Positions 1 through 9,714 of a stretch of DNA of 9,714 bases are shown one piece after another. Every line of letters begins with the position of its first letter. Within the stretch, counting starts at the first letter, position 1. The DNA comes from an uncultured Chloroflexaceae bacterium (GTDB taxonomy: Bacteria; Chloroflexota; Chloroflexia; Chloroflexales; Chloroflexaceae), in the NCBI GenBank assembly GCA_937141995.1, contig CAKZQX010000910.1, positions 1 to 9,714 of the forward strand. Reading direction: 5' to 3'. The notes beneath the pieces were generated by a model, which saw only the letters and a program-made list of their open reading frames with translations, was not told the origin of the DNA and made no database searches. The position numbers and the translations under genes were made by a program.

Positions 1-1446
<1,446 letters not shown>

Positions 1447-1459
1447 GTCTGAGTTCTCG

Positions 1460-1534
1460 GTTTTGAGTTTTGAGTTTGATGTTACTAATGATCATGCAGG
1501 TCGAGTAACTCAAAACTCAAAACTCAAAACTCAA
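1460..1534. repeat. Heptamer tandem repeat forming an inverted repeat between rpoB and rpoC
   Basis: Four perfect tandem copies of AACTCAA occupy 1507-1534. Two copies of its complement, TTGAGTT, occupy 1463-1476, with a further TGAGTT at 1450-1455. The arms 1460-1477 and 1513-1530 are perfectly complementary over 18 bp with a 35-nt loop, and alternative registers are possible because the repeats are in tandem. There is no T-run after the right arm; the rpoC ribosome binding site follows within a few bases. The hairpin could act as an mRNA stability or processing element, an attenuator-like structure, or simply a copy of a dispersed short tandem repeat. The repeats are seen directly; the role is unknown. 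Confidence 0.85.
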
Positions 1535-1538
1535 AGCT

Positions 1539-1542
1539 GGAG
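1539..1542 (+). promoter_or_regulatory. Ribosome binding site of rpoC
   Basis: GGAG lies 6 nt before the ATG at 1549 and supports this start. It sits only four bases after the last AACTCAA copy, so pairing of the heptamer arms would bring a stem close to the initiation region. Confidence 0.7.
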
Positions 1543-1548
1543 ATACAA

Positions 1549-6141
<4,593 letters not shown>

Positions 6142-6170
6142 CCCAGGGCAGGCCAGTTGCTCAGGAATAC

Positions 6171-6229
6171 AGCGAGACGGGGCAGGAATTATTCCTGCCC
6201 CGTCTCGCTCTGCCATACCCGCGTCTTTT
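6171..6229. terminator. Probable bidirectional terminator between rpoC and the ATPase gene
   Basis: The arms 6171-6189 and 6191-6209 are perfect 19-bp complements around a single central T, so the folded RNA would have a very GC-rich stem of about 17 bp and a small A/T loop. On the + strand a loose T-rich stretch (TCTTTTACTTTTAC, 6224-6237) follows only after about 15 bases, so it is not a textbook rho-independent tail. The position, 29 bp after the rpoC stop and just beyond the stop codon of the convergent minus-strand gene, fits a shared terminator or 3' end stabiliser for both transcripts. Confidence 0.8.
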
Positions 6230-6233
6230 ACTT

Positions 6234-7532
6234 TTACAACTCAACAAAATAGGAACGGCAGGCTGCGTCAAGTAACTCGTGGCTCATGGTTGGCCGAATA
6301 TTCAAAAAGCGCGCCGTATCGACCAGTTGATCCATCAGGTCACGCGGATGCACTGAGCGAAGTTCAAGCCCCCGCCGAGCATACTGCTCGGTCAGCAAAT
6401 ACTTCAGTCCATCATCGCTATAGGGAATACCCTTATCCTTGCAAACGCGGCGCATGATTTCGCGGTACTGGGTTGGAGTTGGATTACCAACCTCGACTTT
6501 GTAGCGAATACGCCGCAGGAAGGCTTCGTCAACCAGATCCTTAGGATCAAGGTTAGTGGAGAAAATAATCAGTTGGTCAAATGGAATTTCGATCTTCTTG
6601 CCGGTGTGTAGCGTCAAAAAATCGATGCGCTTCTCCAGGGGAACAATCCAACGGTTGAGCAGATCTTGCGGGCGCATCTGCTGCCGCCCAAAGTCATCGA
6701 TAAAGAACAACCCGCCATTTGCCTTCATCTGCAGGGGTGCTTCATAATATTTACTGAGCGGATTGTAAATCAGGTCGAGTGAGTCCATATTCAACTCACC
6801 CCCCGTCACAACAATCGGTCGGCGGGTATGCACCCAGCGCTGATCGGCCAGCGCATTCTCGGACGCGGGTAGCGGCACCTCTTTGTGATGGATAATATCA
6901 AAGACTTTGATGATCTGCCCATCCACAATGACCGCATGCGGAACAAAGATCGTCTCGGAGAAGAGTCGCGCAATCGCCTCAGCAATTGAGGTCTTCCCAT
7001 TCCCGGCATGCCCGTAGAGGAACAACGAGCGACCGGAGTTAACCGCAGGACCAACCTGCTGGATGAGGGAACTGCTCAATATCAGGTGAGCAAACGCCTC
7101 ACGTAACGCCTGTTCATCAATCGTCAGACCATGAATACTCTGTTGCTTGATCATCTCGGTGTAAGTCTCAAGCGGTACGGGGGCCGGCCCCAGGTATTGG
7201 GTACGCTCGCCAAGCTCCCTGGCACGTTCAACACCCTTCTGCGTCACCTGGTAACGATAGCTGCGTTCGCTAATGCCCTCCGAGCCCTTCACTTCGGCTA
7301 ACTGCTCCTTTCGCAGGTACCGAATAGACTGATCCAGCACACCTTCATACGACAGCGTGAGATGATCGCTTAACTCCTGCCCGGTCAACTCGCCGATAAC
7401 ATACAACGCACGCACAACCAGATCGGCGATATACGACATCGTCAACCCCGTCTCCGCGATTGTGCGCGGACGGCGGGGGAAACTTATTTTTGGTTCATTG
7501 ACCTCATCACTCAGACTGATGGGGGTGAGCAT
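6234..7532 (-). CDS. Winged-helix AAA+ ATPase of unknown role
   Basis: This 432-residue protein starts at ATG 7532, chosen because GGGAGGG lies 6 nt upstream. A longer in-frame reading back to 7718 exists, but it is low-complexity and would contain the promoter. Residues about 30-110 look like a winged-helix domain: YIADLVVRALYVIGELTGQELSDHL is followed by a wing-like RYQVTQKGVERA. Residues about 140-415 form an AAA+ module: Walker A GHAGNGKT (174-181), Walker B LFFIDD (275-280), sensor-1 STN (325-327), candidate arginine fingers R340/R341, and a sensor-2-like HPRDL (395-399). The stretch PLSKYYEAPLQMKANGG before Walker B may be a substrate or partner loop. No signal peptide or membrane segment is visible, so it should be cytoplasmic. 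It looks like a remodelling ATPase with a regulatory DNA- or protein-binding head, but the substrate cannot be told. It converges on rpoC and has its own promoter. Confidence 0.9.
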   Translation of the reverse strand: MLTPISLSDEVNEPKISFPRRPRTIAETGLTMSYIADLVVRALYVIGELTGQELSDHLTLSYEGVLDQSIRYLRKEQLAEVKGSEGISERSYRYQVTQKGVERARELGERTQYLGPAPVPLETYTEMIKQQSIHGLTIDEQALREAFAHLILSSSLIQQVGPAVNSGRSLFLYGHAGNGKTSIAEAIARLFSETIFVPHAVIVDGQIIKVFDIIHHKEVPLPASENALADQRWVHTRRPIVVTGGELNMDSLDLIYNPLSKYYEAPLQMKANGGLFFIDDFGRQQMRPQDLLNRWIVPLEKRIDFLTLHTGKKIEIPFDQLIIFSTNLDPKDLVDEAFLRRIRYKVEVGNPTPTQYREIMRRVCKDKGIPYSDDGLKYLLTEQYARRGLELRSVHPRDLMDQLVDTARFLNIRPTMSHELLDAACRSYFVEL

Positions 7533-7538
7533 AATCGG

Positions 7539-7545
7539 CCCTCCC
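7539..7545 (-). promoter_or_regulatory. Strong ribosome binding site deciding the ATPase start
   Basis: Read on the minus strand, GGGAGGG ends 6 nt before the ATG at 7532. The earlier in-frame ATGs upstream have no comparable site, so this places the protein start at MLTPISLSDE. Confidence 0.75.
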
Positions 7546-7570
7546 AGAGATGATGCTTTTGCAGAGAAGA

Positions 7571-7601
7571 CCGCCGGCACAGGGCCAACCTGCGCCGGCG
7601 G
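7571..7601 (-). other. GC-rich hairpin in the ATPase mRNA leader
   Basis: CCGCCGGC at 7571-7578 and GCCGGCGG at 7594-7601 are perfect 8-bp complements with a 15-nt loop. It lies about halfway between the predicted promoter (7656-7685) and the start codon, in a leader of about 117 nt. No T-run follows on the minus strand, so it is not a terminator. It may be a leader structure without known function. Confidence 0.5.
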
Positions 7602-7655
7602 GCAACTGCCGCCCATACTGCCGGATAGTTCATGGTCAGCTTGATCGTAGCGGTC

Positions 7656-7685
7656 AGTATACCATAGGCAATAAAACTGATGCAA
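7656..7685 (-). promoter_or_regulatory. Predicted sigma-70-type promoter of the ATPase gene
   Basis: On the minus strand, an extended -10 TGGTATACT (TATACT at 7656-7661, with TG two bases before it) is preceded by a weak -35-like TTGCAT (7680-7685) with an 18-nt spacer. Transcription would start near 7649, giving a leader of about 117 nt. The extended TG can compensate for a weak -35 in housekeeping promoters. Confidence 0.55.
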
Positions 7686-7698
7686 TACCATGATCTGC

Positions 7699-7744
7699 AA
7701 AAAAGGCTGACGAAACATTCATCCCGGACGGGTCAACCCGTCAG
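7699..7744 (-). terminator. Terminator-like hairpin after the acetyltransferase gene
   Basis: On the minus strand, CTGACG (7739-7744) and CGTCAG (7707-7712) can pair, followed by CC and six Ts (7699-7704). Within it sits a competing 7-bp stem (7727-7733 with 7736-7742) that overlaps the stop codon. The T-run directly after a stem, just past the GNAT stop, suggests rho-independent termination, which would separate this gene from the downstream ATPase gene. The outer stem is only 6 bp with a long internal region, so efficiency is uncertain. Confidence 0.5.
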
Positions 7745-8301
7745 AACGGACAGCGTGCCTGACGATAGGTCGGCGTATCCTGCCAGTCCCCACGGACAAT
7801 CGCAAAGAGATGCAGATCGACAAACCGGCCATGCAGGAAGAACACACTGCGATACACGCCGTCACACTGCATCCCCGCACCCATGGCAACCCGACTGGAA
7901 GCGGTGTTCCCGATAGCAATCGTCGCCTGTAAACGCTCGACCGGCAACGAGTTAAACAGATGGTTGACCAGCAGGCAGGCGGCCTGGGTTGCAATCCCCC
8001 GTCCACGAAAATTCGGGTGAACCTGCCACCAGAGTTCCAATCCCTTGAAAAGCTCGGCCCGGGTAAAAGGATTCCAATAGCCGATGGTCCCCATGGACTG
8101 CGCCGTCGCTTGATCGCGGATCAGCAAAAAGCCCTGATCACGGCCGGTTGGTGTGGCAAAACGTTCGGCAAACTCCTGGCGCGTTGTCGGCCAGACATTG
8201 TAGTAGTCACCCATGTAAGCCGGGTCGCCAAACCAGTCGGCAATGAGCGGTGCATCTTCCGGTGTGGCCGGGGTTAACCGGATCTGGTTGCCAAGCAGCA
8301 T
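7741..8301 (-). CDS. GNAT-family N-acetyltransferase (RimJ/RimL type)
   Basis: This 186-residue single-domain protein has the usual length for the RimJ/RimL-like branch, which transfers acetyl from acetyl-CoA to amines of proteins or small molecules. The N-terminus IRLTPATPEDAPLIADWFGDP is the common first strand and helix. The acetyl-CoA pyrophosphate loop RGRGIA is at 99-104, right after the strand LELWWQVHP and before a helix TQAACLLVNHLF. The motif-B region IAIGNTASSRVAMGAGM (128-144) has the conserved Asn and Ser. GRFVDLHLFAI (158-168) is the final strand pair. The ATG at 8301 is supported by AGGAA (8309-8313) 7 nt upstream. No membrane segment or signal is visible, and the substrate cannot be predicted. 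It has its own promoter, next to the repeat region. Family assignment is confident, specific function is not. Confidence 0.93.
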   Translation of the reverse strand: MLLGNQIRLTPATPEDAPLIADWFGDPAYMGDYYNVWPTTRQEFAERFATPTGRDQGFLLIRDQATAQSMGTIGYWNPFTRAELFKGLELWWQVHPNFRGRGIATQAACLLVNHLFNSLPVERLQATIAIGNTASSRVAMGAGMQCDGVYRSVFFLHGRFVDLHLFAIVRGDWQDTPTYRQARCPF

Positions 8302-8342
8302 AGAGCAGTTCCTGAGTATTCATAATGGTTCGATTCTTTATC

Positions 8343-8371
8343 AGTATAGCCGGAGCGCCGAGCGCCGACAA
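8343..8371 (-). promoter_or_regulatory. Predicted promoter of the acetyltransferase gene
   Basis: On the minus strand, TTGTCG (8366-8371) and TATACT (8343-8348) are separated by exactly 17 nt, a good match to the sigma-70 housekeeping consensus (4/6 and 5/6). The start would be near 8336, about 35 nt before the ATG. The -35 lies five bases from the TAACTGA that borders the first repeat unit. Confidence 0.65.
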
Positions 8372-8375
8372 CTGA

Positions 8376-8578
8376 TAACTGACACGCGTTCCGCGGTTGC
8401 CGTGCAAACGGACCGTTTGCGCTCAATAACGGCGTATTTCGCCTGCGGCAGCATGGTACTCCTTTTTTTCTTGTTTCAAAAAATTCACTTTGTGAATTTT
8501 TTGAAACAAGATCGGGTTTCTTCCGCCCTGCCCGAGGCAATATCCCCCACCCAACACGGGATCACCTGATCCATGTCA
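8376..8578. repeat. Structured repeat unit A (about 200 bp, MITE-like or RNA-like)
   Basis: Compared with unit B (8650-8867), these blocks are shared in order. First is TAACTGA plus a terminal block at 8376-8409, with two mismatches in the last 33 bases. A 24-base block identical in both is at 8438-8461 (TTCGCCTGCGGCAGCATGG and onward). A perfect hairpin follows at 8469-8511, then TCTTCC-CCCTGCC-GAGG at 8519-8537 (17 of 19 identical). The last is CTGAT-two bases-ATGTCA at 8566-8578. The right end is about 13 nt shorter than in B. An extra small palindrome (GCAAACGG-A-CCGTTTGC, 8404-8420) sits where B has a different but also pairing sequence. No credible protein is encoded here. It is either a non-autonomous mobile repeat or an RNA element. 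Confidence 0.75.
8469..8511. repeat. Perfect 20-bp inverted repeat in unit A
   Basis: The arms 8469-8488 and 8492-8511 are fully complementary with a 3-nt TTT loop. The outer part CTTGTT/AACAAG is shared with the hairpin of unit B, but the inner stem is A/T-rich and unrelated in sequence. The flanking conserved blocks (CGCCTGCGGCAG and CTGCCCGAGG) can form a second, lower stem under it. Confidence 0.85.
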
Positions 8579-8585
8579 GCATCGG

Positions 8586-8655
8586 CAGTTACACGGGTTT
8601 CGCGCATGTCGTGTTGTTCGTGGTCCAAACTCCCACCGCGGAACCCGTGTAACTG
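8586..8655. repeat. Inverted repeat in the spacer between the two units
   Basis: CAGTTACACGGGTT at 8586-8599 is perfectly complementary to AACCCGTGTAACTG at 8642-8655. The right arm can alternatively pair with the start of unit B: 8636-8650 against 8656-8670, 14 of 15 bp, with an AACTG loop. The two folds exclude each other. CACGGGTTCCGCGGTGG, the complement of 8633-8649, matches the terminal block of the units at 15 of 17 positions. This spacer therefore probably contains ends of another copy in inverted orientation. Confidence 0.7.
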
Positions 8656-8867
8656 ACACGCGTTCCGCGGTTGTCATGCAAACCGAATGTTTCATGCGAT
8701 GGAAGTCTGATTCGCCTGCGGCAGCATGGTACTCGTTGTGCTTGTTCACAACCATGTTGCACGACGTGCAACATGGTTGTGAACAAGCATAGAATCTTCC
8801 ACCCTGCCGGAGGTGAAAATGCCTTTTGCGTGAGCAACCGCATAACGCGTGTAACTGATAGATGTCA
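8650..8867. repeat. Structured repeat unit B with terminal inverted repeats
   Basis: This is the more intact copy. Inside two TAACTGA direct repeats (8650-8656 and 8852-8858) lie terminal inverted repeats. CACGCGTTCCGCGGTTG (8657-8673) matches the complement of 8835-8851 at 15 of 17 bases, and pairing continues loosely inward (TCATGCAAA against TTTGCGTGA). Next comes the conserved 24-base block at 8711-8734, a perfect 25-bp hairpin (8739-8789), and TCTTCCACCCTGCCGGAGG (8795-8813). The 195-bp core with 7-bp flanking duplication resembles a MITE. However, unit A also begins with TAACTGA, so this heptamer may be a preferred target or part of the element. No transposase is present in the window. 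Confidence 0.75.
8739..8789. repeat. Perfect 25-bp inverted repeat in unit B
   Basis: The arms 8739-8763 and 8765-8789 are perfect complements around a single central A (8764), which makes a 51-bp near-palindrome. Outer CTTGTT/AACAAG is as in unit A; the inner sequence is different and more GC-balanced. Below it, ATTCGCCTGCGGCAG (8710-8724) can pair with CTGCCGGAGGTGAA (8804-8817), including a G-U pair, giving one long hairpin of about 110 nt. Confidence 0.88.
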
Positions 8868-8908
8868 CTATTTTTAGCAGATCCCTACAATATTCAATGT
8901 GGCAACCA

Positions 8909-8917
8909 TGCTACAAT
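8909..8917 (+). promoter_or_regulatory. Possible extended -10 promoter of the cyclase gene
   Basis: TGCTACAAT is an extended -10 (TG, one base, TACAAT with 5/6 match). No good -35 is seen at the right distance. A second TACAAT lies at 8886-8891. From here to the start codon (8997) would be a leader of about 70-75 nt. Confidence 0.35.
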
Positions 8918-8958
8918 ACTCGATACACACCGGAACAGGACAGGACAGTACGATTCCC

Positions 8959-8978
8959 CGCGCGGGAGGAGCCGCGCG
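8959..8978 (+). other. GC-rich leader hairpin ahead of the cyclase gene
   Basis: CGCGCGG (8959-8965) and CCGCGCG (8972-8978) form a 7-bp stem with the loop GAGGAG. It ends 5 nt before the GAGG (8984-8987) that serves the cyclase start, so it may influence initiation. The overlapping CCCGCGCGGG (8957-8966) is self-complementary. The structure is seen in sequence; the role is inferred. Confidence 0.4.
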
Positions 8979-8996
8979 AGCACGAGGTAGTCACAG

Positions 8997-9714
8997 ATGC
9001 CGGCAAAGCGCGTACATACACTGGCAGCCTTTGTGCCCACCCCTGTGGCTGATGCCATCTATGCCCATGTGGCAACTACATCCGCCGTAGATGTATTTCC
9101 CGATGCCTGCGCCGAGCGCCGGCCGGCAGCCGTGCTCTTTGCCGATATCAGCGGGTTTACGAACCTTACGGACATGCTGGCACGACGTGGTCCCGACGGT
9201 AGCGGAGAGTTGACCGGCCTGCTAAACCTCTACTTTACGCATATGATTGCCCTGCTCAAGCGGTTCGGCGGTCAGGTGATCCGTTTCAGTGGCGACGCAT
9301 TGATCGCCCTCTTTCCCACCAACCCAGACCTACCCGCGCCGGTTGCCATTCGTCGAGCTACACTACAGGCGGCCTATGCCGCAGACGCCATGCAGACAGC
9401 GACGGCGAACTTTCAACATCTGCCTACCAGCGTTGGCGAAACTGCACTGGCACTGAAGATCGGCATTGGCGCGGGCGAGATCTTTGCGGCCCATGTCGGC
9501 GGCGTGGCCGATCACTGGGAATATCTGATCGCGGGCGACCCGGTGACGCAGATGACCGACGCGGAAGAGCATGCGACACCGGGTATGGTTATGTTGTCCG
9601 CGCAGGCAGCCGCACTGGTCGGACGGCCTGACATCCAACCGGGAACATACCTGGACTGGAACCGGCGCGACCTGGCCGAACAGGATCTGCCTGCCCCGAA
9701 TGATCTGCTGATCC
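8997..9714 (+). CDS. Class III adenylate/guanylate cyclase, N-terminal part (3' truncated by window)
   Basis: The frame is open to the window end, giving 239 residues. The ATG at 8997 is the first Met after an in-frame TAG (8988-8990) and has GAGG (8984-8987) 9 nt upstream. Residues about 43-200 form a class III cyclase catalytic domain, which makes cAMP or cGMP from the triphosphate. VLFADISGFTNL carries metal ligand D50. GGQVIRFSGDALIALF carries the second metal ligand D100. GIGAGEIFAAHVG (156-168) and EYLIAGDPVTQ (175-185) complete the core. The placement of the domain at the very N-terminus and the motif spelling match the first cyclase domain of soluble (bicarbonate-responsive type) adenylyl cyclases, which in bacteria usually continue with a second cyclase domain, an ATPase domain and TPR repeats; those would lie beyond the window. 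Arg96 sits where the human soluble enzyme has Lys95. No membrane segment is visible. Substrate and regulation are not shown. Confidence 0.9.
   Translation, partial: MPAKRVHTLAAFVPTPVADAIYAHVATTSAVDVFPDACAERRPAAVLFADISGFTNLTDMLARRGPDGSGELTGLLNLYFTHMIALLKRFGGQVIRFSGDALIALFPTNPDLPAPVAIRRATLQAAYAADAMQTATANFQHLPTSVGETALALKIGIGAGEIFAAHVGGVADHWEYLIAGDPVTQMTDAEEHATPGMVMLSAQAAALVGRPDIQPGTYLDWNRRDLAEQDLPAPNDLLI

Noticed and set aside
7533..7718. N-terminal extension of the ATPase by 62 residues to an ATG at 7718
   Set aside because: The extension has no conserved look, would include the predicted promoter and leader hairpin, and the internal ATG at 7532 has a strong ribosome binding site.
8207..8323. 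Possible 38-residue leader peptide overlapping the acetyltransferase start
   Set aside because: There is no ribosome binding site before its ATG, and its body simply reads the acetyltransferase gene in another frame.
8376..8867. CRISPR array
   Set aside because: Only two units are present, they are long and internally palindromic, and there are no regularly spaced short repeats or cas genes.
8243..8877. Small open frames in both directions over the repeat region (8243-8569, 8671-8877, 8274-8540, 8589-8843)
   Set aside because: They run through hairpins and repeat blocks. Similarity between the two minus-strand peptides (PCCRRR and nearby residues) comes from the DNA repeat itself and not from coding constraint.

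Overview
This window looks like a chromosomal segment from a Chloroflexota bacterium, probably class Chloroflexia (Chloroflexus/Roseiflexus/Herpetosiphon relatives). The reasons are an RpoC of about 1530 residues with a long charged coiled-coil insertion after the N-terminal zinc ribbon, an RpoB without the large insertions seen in E. coli, a moderately high GC content, and a winged-helix AAA+ ATPase and a multidomain-type class III cyclase nearby. The assignment is inference from family features; no database search was possible.

Layout. Positions 1-1446 hold the C-terminal part of rpoB (+), whose start lies outside the window. A 102-bp gap follows that carries seven-base TTGAGTT/AACTCAA repeats able to form a hairpin, and then complete rpoC (1549-6141, +). 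A long, nearly perfect palindrome (6171-6209) closes the rpoBC operon and probably also ends the convergent gene from the other side. On the minus strand lie a 432-residue winged-helix AAA+ ATPase (6234-7532) and, upstream of it, a RimJ/RimL-type GNAT acetyltransferase (7741-8301). Each has a recognisable promoter, and a terminator-like structure separates them.

The region 8302-8996 has no convincing gene. It holds two related, highly structured repeat units of about 200 bp (8376-8578 and 8650-8867). They share conserved blocks and a lower stem, but their perfect upper stems have different sequences. Copies of TAACTGA border them, and the second unit has clear terminal inverted repeats, so it resembles a MITE-like or structured-RNA-like element. 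After a putative extended -10 promoter, a class III nucleotide cyclase gene starts at 8997 (+) and runs off the window.

Functionally, rpoB and rpoC encode the two catalytic subunits of RNA polymerase. The ATPase, acetyltransferase and cyclase are separate transcription units with no evident link to transcription. The best candidates for something undescribed are the paired structured repeats, the altered second zinc site in RpoC, and the heptamer hairpin between rpoB and rpoC.
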